Assembly: GCF_045679555.1 (NCBI RefSeq) | Contig: NC_092087.1 | Coordinates: forward strand, 88,372,966 to 88,436,965 | Origin: Salvelinus alpinus | Lineage: Eukaryota > Chordata > Actinopteri > Salmoniformes > Salmonidae | Length of the DNA stretch: 64,000 nt | Direction of reading: 5' to 3' | Shown: positions 22,690-33,400 of the stretch, in pieces | Position numbering within the stretch: the stretch's first letter is position 1 | Layout of the letters: each line of letters starts with the position of its first letter | Notes under the pieces: model-generated | The model's database searches: none | What the model saw: only the letters and a program-made list of their open reading frames with translations | What the model was told of the DNA's origin: nothing | Program-made: the position numbers and the translations under genes

Positions 22690-23195
22690 TCTATAGCTGG
22701 TGAATAACTACATACAAACCATCAGGGGCAGCAGGTAGGGCTCTAGTCAAAGTAGTGCACTCTATAGCTGGTGAATAACTACATACAAACCATCAGGGGC
22801 AGCAGGTAGGGCTCTAGTCAAAGTAGTGCACTCTATAGCTGGTGAATAACTACATACAAACCATCAGGAGCAGCAGGTAGGGCTCTAGTCAAAGTAGTGC
22901 ACTCTATAGCTGGTGAATAACTACATACATACCATCAGGGGCAGCAGGTAGGGCTCTAGTCAAAGTAGTGCACTCTATAGCTGGTGAATAACTACATACA
23001 AACCATCAGGGGCAGCAGGTAGGGCTCTAGTCAAAGTAGTGCACTCTATAGCTGGTGAATAACTACATACAAACCATCAGGGGCAGCAGGTAGGGCTCTA
23101 GTCAAAGTAGTGCACTCTGTAGCTGGTGAATAACTACATACAAACCATCAGGGGCAGCAGGTAGGGCTCTAGTCAAAGTAGTGCACTCTATAGGG
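22690..23195. repeat. 71-bp minisatellite, 7 copies
   Basis: Units of 71 bp (actctatagctggtgaataa, ctacatacaaaccatcaggg, gcagcaggtagggctctagt) in intron 1 of gene 1. The unit contains the intron start shared by all genes of the cluster, so it grew from local sequence. Confidence 0.9.
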
Positions 23196-23680
23196 AATAT
23201 GGTGTCATTTGGGATGCAGATATAACAACACATCATCAGCCTTGAGTGGATGGTGTGTAAATAACATCATAATAGTTTGGTAATATGGAGTGTGTCACTG
23301 GTATCGGCAGGTAGCATAGTGGTTAAGAACGTTGGCCCAGTAACTGAAACATTACTGGTTCAAATCCCAGAGCTGGCAAGGTGGAAAAATCTGCCAATAT
23401 GAGCAAGGCAGTTACCACCAGCTTGAATGATAACTCCTATCCCCAAGCTGTGAGGACAAACAGCAAGTCACACATACCTTTTATATCATCATTATATGAT
23501 AGTGTCTGTATTCACAAAGTATCTCAGAGTGGGATCTAGGATTAGTTTTCCCATTTAGATCATCATTATATGGACCAGGAGGACCTGATCCTAGATCAGC
23601 ACTCCAAGTCTGAGACCCTTGAGTACATGACTTGTGGCTAGAAACAAAAAACTATATTTCAAGATATCAAGAGTACTTAC

Positions 23681-23777
23681 AGACTGAAGGGGAAAGGTCT
23701 TGTACAGTGAGTCAACTGACTGGTAGTGAGTGGGAACTGCTAGTAAGTGTGTGTTCTGTGGTTGATACATATTTAAA
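23681..23777 (-). promoter_or_regulatory. Non-coding first exon and TATA-like promoter of gene 1
   Basis: A donor (TCT|GTAAGT) ends an untranslated exon at 23681. A TTTAAATA box lies at 23770-23777, so transcription should start near 23745. The first coding exon (22587-22657, acceptor CTGCAG) would join it. The same arrangement is seen at 52010, 35.4 kb and 58.0 kb, which supports the call. Confidence 0.55.
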
Positions 23778-23994
23778 GTAGTCAGAACACAAGTAGCTGA
23801 TGCAGAACTGTCCTTTCCTTCCTCTTTAAGTCATTAACATGCATGAGGACCAGAACAGCACATCAGAATAGTGTTTACTATAGCCTACGATGTGGAATGT
23901 TTATAATATCTTAGAATGTGTTGCCTTGCCCCTCTGAGTTCTACATGGAACAGGTCAAAGTTCTATATATATATTTATTACTATTTATCTAAGA

Positions 23995-24440
23995 CTTATT
24001 TTACCAGGTAAGTTGACTGAGAACACATTCTCATTTACAGCAACAACCTGGGGAATATTTAAAATGGGGATGAATGAGCCAATTCAAATCTGGGGATGAT
24101 TAGGTGGCATGAGGGCCAGATTGTGAATTTTAGCAGTGGACACCAGGGTTAACACCCCTACTCTTACAATAAGTGTCATGGGATTTTTAAGTGACCATAA
24201 AGAGTCAGGACACCCGTTTAACATCCCATCCAAAAGACAGCACCCTATACAGGGCAATGTCCCCAATCGCTACCATGGGGCATTGGGATGTATATATTTT
24301 TAAACCAGAGGAAAGAGTGCCTCCTTCTGGCTCTCCAACACCACTTCCAGTAGCTTCTGGTCTCCCATCCAGGGACTGACCAGGGTGAACACTGCTTAGC
24401 TTCAGAAGCAAGCTAGCAGTGGGATGCAGGGTGGTATGCT
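23995..24440 (-). mobile_element. 5S rRNA-derived SINE (reverse)
   Basis: Reverse copy of the element at 12880: tail first (ttaccaggtaagttgactga), then body, then 5S-like head (ctcccatccagggactgacc, gcttagcttcagaagcaagc, ggatgcagggtggtatgctg). It sits between the promoter of gene 1 and the upstream shared module, pushing that module about 0.45 kb further away than in the paralogues. Confidence 0.85.
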
Positions 24441-24550
24441 GCTAACAGTTGGCTGGTTCCATGGACTTGTAAGTAAGCATTTCATGGTAAGGTCTACACC
24501 TTCCATTAGATTTTCCTTCTATTCTACAAACACATTCAATTTACACTCCT

Positions 24551-24640
24551 CATCAGCTGCATCAAAGTGGTACTGAAGGTTCCAGTGTTCTAGACTAGAG
24601 CTCCACCTACTGGCATCTCAACATTACTGCACCATCCTAA
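24551..24640 (-). promoter_or_regulatory. Shared upstream module of receptor promoters (gene 1 copy)
   Basis: The block ctcatcagctgcatcaaagt, ggtactgaaggttccagtgt, agactagagctccacctact, ggcatctcaacattactgc recurs upstream of gene 2 (52485-52630, 52710-52895), short gene A (35766-35860) and short gene B (58379-58470). A regulatory role is inferred from conservation only. Confidence 0.4.
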
Positions 24641-25560
24641 TAATAATGTCCTCAATAATGTTGGACTAATAACAACATAACAAACTGACAATACATCAGA
24701 TAGAATGGTGAAACACAACACTGGCTACTCGACAAAGTCCCATTTAACCACACAAACACAAACACACGTTTGTAGTAGTACAACATGCCACTGTCATTCT
24801 GTTACACTGAATGCGTCCCAAATGACACCATAATCCCTCTCTAGTGCACTACCTTTGACCAGAGCCCTATGGGCGTGGTATGACTGTGTGTGTTTGCATG
24901 CCCTCTCAAGTTGACTGGCCTGCAGCCCTGTCAATCACCGTTTGCACCGCTGTTCATCCAACCAATCAGGGTGCTTGGTGCGCTGCAGGACACCGCCTCC
25001 TCACACCTTTAGTTAGTGCACGGCATCTTCAGTCTTGAGAAGAAGTGTTGTGTTGCTGGCAGACTTTTGACATGCAGTTCCTTACTGAAGTGTGAGTCCA
25101 GCGAATATAACCACACAATATTATAAAACATCTTCAAATGGAAACAGCTGTGTCTGCATGTATGTGGTGGTGACCATCAAGAGTAGAGTGACGGACCTCA
25201 ACACCGTGTTCTGACCAGACAGCACTATAGTGGGCAGAACCTAAACCAATCAGCATTAAGTACGTAGCGGGTCTCGGCAGATCCAGCTAACCGCTCAGAC
25301 GAGATCCAGCTGTTTACACATGTAAAAACGGTCTGGATGACCTCTACTAATCCCTAGGTACTGACTCAGGAATGTGTGAAGGACCACAGGGACGTCAGAG
25401 CAAAGGGTTTTTATTGTGACCACAACAAGGCACTCCGGTTCACTTTGGGTTCTTATACAACAGGATTTCTAGGAAGAAAGAGACACATGGAAATAGAATG
25501 AAACCTTCTCTCCAGCTGCTTCTTACCCATTGTGCTTTTTGTCCCTTCCTGCCTCCCGTC
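24640..25560. other. Intergenic, no supported gene
   Basis: It contains half of the palindromic short repeat (about 24810-24875), CCAAT-like words around 24955-24970 and a short ATG frame at 25071 followed by a donor-like gtgagt. This might be a promoter and first exon, but nothing else supports it. Confidence 0.3.
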
Positions 25561-25563
25561 CAG

Positions 25564-25611
25564 GATGATTACATCATGCAGTCCATGCATCTGTTCAACA
25601 ACGTCATTTAG
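25564..25611 (+). pseudogene. KCNIP-like last coding exon (fragment 2)
   Basis: A strong acceptor (cttcctgcctcccgtccag) is followed by exactly 15 codons, DDYIMQSMHLFNNVI, and a stop. KCNIP proteins end DENIMRSMQLFENVI in a terminal exon of the same size. The 3'UTR to about 25760 matches the text fused to the EF-hand exon at 14.1 kb. No upstream KCNIP exon is seen in the 9 kb between, so this is an isolated terminal exon, probably left by a segmental duplication. It could be functional only if the remaining exons exist elsewhere. Confidence 0.6.
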
Positions 25612-26392
25612 TGACACTCCCTGTGGGTGTGGCCTATCAGAAGGGACGCCCATATTTATCCCCACTGCCCCCGCCCCATGTTCTATCCCAAAAACAGACT
25701 CAATGGGGCTGTCAGGGGGGTAAACGATGCCTCTCCATTGGATATCCACTCTCCCATCCACCCCTAACCCCTCTCTTCCTACCTGGGAAAGTTTGACACT
25801 AGTTAGGGGGTCAAGAAACATATGACATCACATTCTCACTCAACAATGGTGTATTCTATTCTCTAACTACTAGTTGGACAAAATGGTGGATATTCATCTA
25901 AGGACAAAGGCTTTAAATCAAGAAATAATCTGAATTTGTTAACTGTGAGATGTAATATTATCAATCATCGAACATTCCGGTATGTTCCATCTTTCTGTGT
26001 TCCACCAGCGAGGGCGTTCCACTCCGGAACTACCTTCAACACTCCAAACATCCATGATGTCATATTGTGTCTGCATGATGTGTTTTAAAATGACAACAAA
26101 TAATATTTCATGTAACAGGACATTGCTCTTTCTGAAAGTGTCTGTGTTGATTTTGTACTGATGATGATGATGATATTGAAGGTGAATAAACCACTATTGC
26201 TATACAACCCAATGTAAATGTATTATTTGTAGTTACTGTATGTACTGTAAAGTTCAAGAGGTGAGATGTTGAAAGCTTTCCATGTTCTCTCCACTGAAGA
26301 TATTGTTATAACAAGGTGAAAACAATGACAATGAAGTTTATTCTGAAAAGTTGATTACAAAAAATATCACTCTTCACACATTTTTTTTCTTA

Positions 26393-28235
26393 TGGCTGGG
26401 GGCAGTATTGAGTAGCTTGGTGCCCAGAGTAAACAGCCTGCTACTCAGTCCCAGTTGCTAATATATGCATATTACATGGATATGGATAGAAAACACTCTG
26501 AAGTTTCTAAAACTGTTTGAATGATGTCTGTGACTATAACAGAACTCATATGGCAGGCAAAACCCTGAGAAAAAATGTAACCAGGAAGTGGGAAATTTGA
26601 GGTTGGTCGTTTTTCAACTCATTCCCTATTGAAGATAGAGTGGGATATTGGTCAACTTGCACTTCCTAAGGCTTCCACTAGATGTCAACAGTCTTTAGAA
26701 CCTTGTTTGATGCTTCTACTATGAAGGAGGGGGAAATGAGAGGGGAATGAGTCAGAGGTCTGGCAGAGAGCCACGAGCTGGCCATGCTCGTTCACGTGAG
26801 AGCGAGCTCTGTTCCATTGCAATTCTACAGACAAAGGAATTCTCCGGTTGGAACATTAATGAAGATTTATGTTAAAAACATCCTAAAGATTGATTCTATA
26901 CTTCGTTTTGACATGTTTCTACGGACTGTAATGGAACATTTTGACTTTTCGTCTGCTCCTAGTGAATACGCTTCGTGAGTTTGGATTTGATTACCAAACG
27001 CGCTAACAAAAGGAGCTATTTGGACATAAATGATGGACATTATCGAACAAAACAAACATTTATTGTGGAACTGGGATTCCTGGGAGTGCATTCTGATGAA
27101 GATCATCAAAGGTAAGTGAATATTTATAATGTTATTTCTGACTTCTGTTGACTGCACAATATCTTTTTGGCTTGTTTGTGCTCTGAGCGCCGTACTCAGA
27201 TTATTGCATGGTTTGCTTTTTCCGTAAAGCTTTTTTGAAATCTGACACAGTGTCACGCCCTGACCTTAGTTATCTTTGTATTCTTTATTATTTTGGTTAG
27301 GTCAGGGTGTGACATGGGGGATGTATGTGTTTTGTTCCTGTCTAGGGGTTTTGTAGGTCTATGGGTGTTTTACTATCTAGGTGTTATGTATGTCTATGGT
27401 TGCCTAGATTGGTTCTCAATTAGAGGCAGCTGTTTATCGTTGTCTCTGATTGGGAACCATATTTAGGCAGCCATATTCCTTGGGTATTTCGTGGGTTATT
27501 GTCTATGTGTAAGTTGCCTGTGTCTGCACTTGTTTATTATATAGCGTCACGTTCATTTGTTGTTTTGTAAGTTTGTTTAAGTGTTCTTCGTTTCGTTAAA
27601 TAAATAGAAGAATGTGTTTATATCACGCTGCGCCTTGGTCCTCCTCTCTTCATCCATTCGACGTACGTGACACACAGCGGTTGCATTAAGGAGAAGTGTA
27701 TCTAAAGTTCCATGTATAACACTTGTATTTTCATCAACATTTATGATGAGTATTTCTGTAAATTGATGTGGCTCTCTGCAAAATCCCTGGATGTTTTTGG
27801 AACTACTGAACATAACGCGCCAATGTATACTGAGATCTTTTTATATAAATATGAACTTTATCGAACAAAACATACATGTATTGTGTAACATGAAGTCCTA
27901 TGAGTGTCATCTGATAAAGATCATCAAAGGTTAGTGATTAATCTCTATTTCTGATTTTTGTGACTACTCTCTTTGGCTGGAAAAATGGCTGTGTTTTTCT
28001 GTGACTTGGCTCTGACCTAACATAATCGTTTGTGGTGCTTTCGCCGTAAAGCCTATTTGAAATCGGACACTGTGGTGGGATTAACAAGAAGTGTATCTTT
28101 AAAATGGTGTGAAATACTTGTATGTTTGAGAAATTTTAATTATGGGATTTCTGTTGTTTTGAATTTGGCGCCCTGCACTTTCACTGGCTGTTGTCATATC
28201 GATCCCGTTAGCGGGATCTCAGCCCAAAGAAGATT
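26393..28235. mobile_element. Salmonid interspersed repeat, class uncertain
   Basis: A continuous non-coding repeat starting gctgggggcagtattgagta and ending gatcccgttagcgggatctc, with the recurring segment tatcgaacaaaacatacatg / gatgaagatcatcaaaggt present twice. It is split by a solo LTR (27251-27672). A related but distinct copy lies at 29430-29870. A non-autonomous DNA element is plausible; no transposase frame was seen. Confidence 0.5.
27251..27672 (+). mobile_element. Solo LTR, Ty3/gypsy-like
   Basis: A 422-bp TGTCACG...CGTGACA segment flanked by the 5-bp duplication CACAG (27246-27250 and 27673-27677). It contains the family hallmarks cttggtcctcc near the end and a palindromic gattgggaaccatattt. 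No internal genes; the fossil of an element lost by LTR recombination. Confidence 0.8.
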
Positions 28236-28734
28236 TATTAAGCGATAAGAAACGCTGCATCAAGCAGAACTCTTTCCTGGACATTGAGGAAAAATTGTGT
28301 CTTAACTTTGTCATAAAAACTTTTTTTTAAATTAACACAAACGTATATTATGTGTATCATGTTACAGGACCATATGAAGTAATACATTCATATTTAGTCT
28401 CACAAGTCTGATGATTATTTCAGACAGATAACATTACAAAATAATAGTTATGTAAAATATAACTGAACCTCCAGGCTGCTGTCACCCCTGACCTTAGAGA
28501 GGCTTTTAGACGGCTGTGACAGCTGCCTAATTCAGATATAGAACGTTTTGTCAGAAGTTCTTGTAATCAGATTCCGAGTTTGCTGTAACTTAAAAAATAT
28601 TAGAAAAAAAATAGTTACTTATTAAATATTTACAAGGTTCATTTCTTATTCATCATATATTAAAAGGCAAAACTGACCCTAGATCAGCTCTCCTACTCTG
28701 AGTGTGAAGACAGTAGTCCTGTGTGACTCAGTTT

Positions 28735-28932
28735 GTACAGCATGGTGCTGACCCTAGATCAGCTCTCCTACTCTGAGTGTAAAGACAGTAGTCCTGTGTG
28801 ACTCAGTTTGTACAGCATGGCTCACGGGTTCTATTCCTGCTGGGACTTCCCATATGAAGGATTTATGCACCCATGACTGTAATGACTGAGTGAATGACTT
28901 TGGATAAAAGTGTCTGCTTGATGGTATATATT
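28735..28932 (+). mobile_element. tRNA-derived SINE with LINE-like tail (AvaIII-like)
   Basis: tRNA-like head gtgactcagtttgtacagca with B-box-like gggttctattcc and the tail ctttggataaaagtgtctgc, as in salmonid AvaIII/SmaI-type SINEs. The head is partly duplicated at 28735. Confidence 0.6.
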
Positions 28933-29101
28933 AGGTTCATGGAGTCTGTATCAAAGTCTAGAGAGCTGGTTGTTATGGATGTAGAAAAGTTAAAACACAC
29001 ATCCTACACAGTATAGATGTCAACCCTACTCCCTATCAGTCTGGTCCTAAAGGGCCCTCAGGTAAATCCACTGTGTCATTCACACGCACGTGCACATGCA
29101 T

Positions 29102-29212
<111 letters not shown>

Positions 29213-29871
29213 AATACACATACAGACACCATCTGTAGTGAAGGCCCATAAGGCCCATGGAGTCTGTATCAAAGTCTAGAGAGCTGGTTGTTATGGATGT
29301 AGGAAAGTTAAAACACACATCCTACACAGTATAGATTTCAACCCTACTCCCGATCAGTCTAGTCCTAGAACACTGACCATCAGGTTCAATGATAGCTCCT
29401 ATCCCCAAATTGTTCTAGCTGCTTCGGTGCTATTTCCGATTGTAGCTGCAATGTAAAACTATGATTTATACCTCAAATATGCACATTTTTTGAACAAAAC
29501 ATAGATTTATTGTATAACTTGTTATAAGACTGTCATCTGATGAAGTTGTTTCTTAGTTAGTTTGGTTGGTTCTTGGTTAGTTAGGTTGGTTTTGTGCAAG
29601 CTACCTGTGCTGTGAAAAATGTCTGTGCTTTTTTGTATTTGGTGGTGAGCTAACATAAATATACGTGGTGTTTTCGCTGTAAAACATTTAAAAAATTGGA
29701 CATGTTGGCTGGATTCACAAGATGTGTATCTTTCATTTGCTGTATTGGACTTGTTAATGTGTGAAAGTTAAATATTTCTAAAAAATATATTTTGAATTTC
29801 GCGCCCTGCACTTGGACGGGCTGTTGTCATAAGTGTACCGACACCGGGCTGCAGCCATAACAGGTTTAAAC

Positions 29872-30395
29872 TCCTCAGAGTTGCCGCTTGTACCTCGTTG
29901 GGTTTCTCATGTAGACCTGTCGCCAGCGCATAGTCCTCGAATTCATCCCTGAAGTTGTCCCAATTAGTATTCCAGTCCCCTGTAAGAACCATGTGATTTG
30001 GTGGCGGAATGTTCGCTGCCATAGCAATGGAATAGGAGATTTCTTTGCCTTCAGTCATGGAAGTAGGTAGTGATGCTAGCTAGCCAGCTAACAACGAGTT
30101 GATCAGTGTTGTGAGTAAGAAACGGCTTGTGTTCGCATATGGAACGTAACTGCGGCTATACTGTACTTAGCTACAAAAATAACAAACGTGTGTTTTCCGA
30201 GCCACTTCTGATACCATGTTTCAGTATGATATGTTGGATAAAGGAATAAAGACAGACACCAATGTCAAGTTCAATAGCCTTGTTAAGCATTGTACAAATC
30301 CCTACGCGTGGAGTCCGGGGAACAGTCCGGCTAGTCGAATACCTATCAACTAGACTCCGTAACAAACATGTTCTGTATAATCTAATGATTCTCAC
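29872..30395 (-). mobile_element. Ty3/gypsy-like fragment: LTR edge and start of gag
   Basis: The minus strand carries the end of an LTR, a primer-binding-like tggtatcagaagtgg, a leader, and the beginning of a gag-like protein (HMVLTGDWNTNWDNF). Protease, RT and integrase are absent. A broken fossil, truncated on both sides. Confidence 0.6.
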
Positions 30396-31235
30396 TGTGT
30401 CTCACGTTAATACTACTCCTAAACACAACCCACCATCACTGTGTCTCATGTTAACACTACTCCTAAACACAACCCACCATCACTGTGTCTCATGTTAATA
30501 CTACTCCTAAACACAACCCACCATCACTGTGTCTCACGTTAATACTACTTCTAAACACAACCCACCATCACTGTCTCATGTTAATACTACTCCTAAACAC
30601 AACCCACCATCACTGTGTCTCATGTTAATATTACTCCTAAACACAACCCACCATCACTGTGTCTCATGTTAATACTACTCCTAAACACAACCCACCACCA
30701 CTGTGTCTCATGTTAATACTACTCCTAAACACAACCCACCATCACTGTCTCATGTTAATACTACTCCTAAACACAACCCACCATCACTGTGTCTCATGTT
30801 AATACTACTCCTCAACACAACCCACCATCACTGTGTCTCATGTTAATACTACTCCTAAACACAACCCACCATCACTGTGTCTCATGTTAATACTACTCCT
30901 AAACACAACCCACCATCACTGTGTCTCATGTTAATACTACTCCTAAACACAGCCCACCATCACTGTGTCTCATGTTAATACTACTCCTAAACACAACCCA
31001 CCATCACTGTGTCTCATGTTAATACTACTCCTAAACACAACCCACCATCACTGTGTCTCATGTTAAAACTACTCCTAAACACAACCCACCGTCACTGTGT
31101 CTCATGTTAATACTACTCCTAAACACAGCCCACCATCACTGTGTCTCATGTTAATACTACTCCTAAACACAGCCCACCATCACTGTGTCTCATGTTAATA
31201 CTACTCCTAAACACAACCCACCGTCACTGTGTCTC
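30385..31235. repeat. 44-bp minisatellite, about 19 copies (block A)
   Basis: Units of 44 bp (actgtgtctcatgttaatac, tactcctaaacacaacccac, catc). The paralogous array at 53370-53835 has about half as many copies. Confidence 0.95.
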
Positions 31236-31431
31236 ATGTTCATACTGCTCCGAAAGCTCTTACGAAGCATCCACCCTTACTCTTACTTTAGGCCATTTTC
31301 AAACAAGTCTCCACAACAATCTATTACTCACAGAGCTCTTAAAATAGCATGCAAAAGTATTATATGTGAAACCCCATGTACAATACTGTATCAGATTAAT
31401 ATGCAAAAATACATCTACAGAGCATACTGTA

Positions 31432-31669
31432 TGTAACAGTATAACTTTAGTACGTCCCCTCGCCCCGACCTCGGGCGCGAACCAGGGACCCTCTGCACAC
31501 ATCAACAACTATCACCCACGAAGCGTCGTAACCCATCGCTCCACAAAAGCCACGGCCCTTGCAGAGCAAGGTGCAACACTACTTCTAGGTTTCAGAGCAA
31601 GTGACGTAACTGATTGAAACGCTAGTAGCGCGTACCCGCTAACTAGCTAGCCATTTCACATCCGTTACA
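31432..31669 (-). mobile_element. Short TG...CA-bounded element with tRNA-like segment
   Basis: 238 bp running TGTAACGG...CTGTTACA on the minus strand, flanked by a 4-bp TGTA duplication. Block B (around 54020) has the empty site. An internal stretch (tggttcgcgcccgaggtcgg on the minus strand) resembles a tRNA B box. A solo LTR of a small LTR element or a composite SINE; the class is uncertain. Confidence 0.55.
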
Positions 31670-31800
31670 TGTACATAACAGAAAAACAAAACAACATACA
31701 TTCCAATAGCATCGCCATGCACATAACAGGATACAGAAGTTCATGTTTACAAACAAATTACAAAAGATACATATTTTAAGATATCGTCAAGCATACTTAC

Positions 31801-31880
31801 AGAGTGAAGGGTAGACGTGTTGTAAGTCAACTTACTGTCAGTCTAAATAAATAGACACTGAGTGTGAAGTTTGAGATCTG
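31801..31880 (-). promoter_or_regulatory. Orphan first exon of a CD22-like gene (block A)
   Basis: Homologous to the non-coding first exons of genes 1 and 2, with the donor TCT|GTAAGT ending at 31801 and the conserved ctgtggttgata text upstream. No signal-peptide or Ig exon follows on its left for 9 kb. The copy in block B ends at 54152. Confidence 0.5.
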
Positions 31881-31960
31881 TGGTTGATAAAACGTTGAAT
31901 GAGTCAGTGTCCATAGAGTTTAATAGAGGGTGTATTTGTTTCAAATCCAGTTTTAGCATG

Positions 31961-32142
31961 GCTAAAGCCATTGAATACACCGTTTCAGTTGGTTTACCAA
32001 CTGTCATTAAACTTATGGAAGTTGAAGAAGAAGACATTAACTGCTTTAAAATCGAAATAGCCCTCAATGGCACTTCCCATTCTGTTACAGAAGCTGTCAT
32101 GACAGAGATGCATAGATGTACCCTCTATCCAATTCTATGTTA
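31961..32142 (+). CDS. Unrecognised short open frame, conserved in block B
   Basis: Reads MAKAIEYTVSVGLPTVIKLM then EEEDINCFKIEIALNG and ends LYPILC. The block B copy (54307-54491) keeps the frame with a few replacements, and a diverged relative is at 5.2 kb. No known family recognised. It may be part of a decayed mobile element or an exon of an unknown gene. Confidence 0.25.
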
Positions 32143-32149
32143 GGGACCA

Positions 32150-32800
32150 AGAAGCTTATGCAGAGAGGGCTTCCTTCCTCAGTCACACAGACAGTGTTCG
32201 AGAGCATCAAAACTGTGATGTATCATGGGTAAATTGTGACTGACTGATCTATAAATAATATTGAGTAGTTATTTATTATGCAAGGTGATTTGTAGATCTC
32301 GACTCGCCTATAAAGTCAGTGTTGAACACTCCCACATTTACAAAAATCCCATTCAAGTCACAGGACGATATTATGATATTAAGATTTCACATAAGAACAT
32401 TCTCACATCATGTTCAAATCATCTGTAAGTGACTTTGTTGAGCTTCACAACGCATTTTTTTTTTTTATTGATTTCGAAATGATGTGCGAGAAATGCCGCT
32501 TATCAGTCACATGACGAATGGGATTTGTGCCACGAATGCTAAAACGTTAGCAAGTGGAAACAGTGCCAGGGGAAAATAAACCAAAGCATGGATTGCTGTC
32601 ACACCATGTTCATAGACTGCTAAAAGGGTAGGGAAACCAATGTGTCATTTTGTAATTTGGGTGAATCTTCAAGATATGATAACAATATATTAGCAAGAGA
32701 ATAGAGGTGTAAGGTCTAGATTTGGTTTATAACAATATATTAGCAAGAGAATAGAGGTGTAAGGTCTAGATTTGGTTTGGTGCCATAGCTCTTCAGTCCA
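32150..32800. other. Spacer conserved between blocks A and B
   Basis: No gene seen. It holds a twofold 55-base repeat (aacaatatattagcaagaga, atagaggtgtaaggtctaga) at 32680-32780, matched at 55030-55135. Confidence 0.5.
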
Positions 32801-32804
32801 TGTT

Positions 32805-33400
32805 CTGTGGTGGTTCTCTTCAGTTCATGTTCTGTGATGGTTCTCTTCAGTTCATGTTCTGTGGTGGTTCTCTTCAGTCCATGTTCTGTGATGGTTCTCT
32901 TTAGTCCAGGTTCTGTGGTGGTTCTCTTCAGTCTAGGTTTGGTGGTGGTTCTCTTCTCTCCAGGTTCAGTGGTGGTTCTCTTCCCTCCAGGTTCTGTGGT
33001 GGTTCTATCAGTCCAGGTTCGGTGATGGTTCTCTTCAGTCCATCTTCTGTGATGGTTCTCTTTAGTCCAGGTTCTGTGGTGGTTCTCTTCAGTCTAGGTT
33101 CTGTGGTGGTTCTCTTCTCTCCAGGTTCGGTGGTGGTTCTCTTCCCTCCAGGTTCTGTGGTGGTCGTATCAGTCCAGGTTCTGTGGTGTTTCTCTTCAGT
33201 CTAGGTTCTGTGGTGGTTCTCTTCTCTCCAGGTTCGGTGGTGGTTCTCTTCCTTCCAGGTTCGGTGGTGGTTCTCTTCCCTCTAGGTTCTGTGATGGTTC
33301 TATCAGTCCAGGTTCTGTGGTGGTTCTCTTCCCTCCAGGTTCTGTGGTGGTTCTCTTCAGTCCAGGTTCTGTGGTGGTTCTATCAGTCCAGGTTCTGTGG
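32805..33400. repeat. 27-bp minisatellite after short gene A
   Basis: About 22 units of 27 bp (ttctgtggtggttctcttca plus gtccagg). It begins inside the last codons of short gene A's ITIM exon and fills its 3'UTR. In another minus-strand frame it encodes 9-residue RTTTEPGLK repeats. Confidence 0.9.

Noticed and set aside
24084-24411. Frames of 60-68 codons
   Set aside because: They lie wholly inside a 5S-derived SINE.
25453-25821. 122-codon minus-strand frame
   Set aside because: Antisense shadow of the KCNIP terminal exon and its 3'UTR; no domain and no splice context.
30385-31235. CRISPR-like regular array
   Set aside because: Units of 44 bp are contiguous without unique spacers; a eukaryotic minisatellite.
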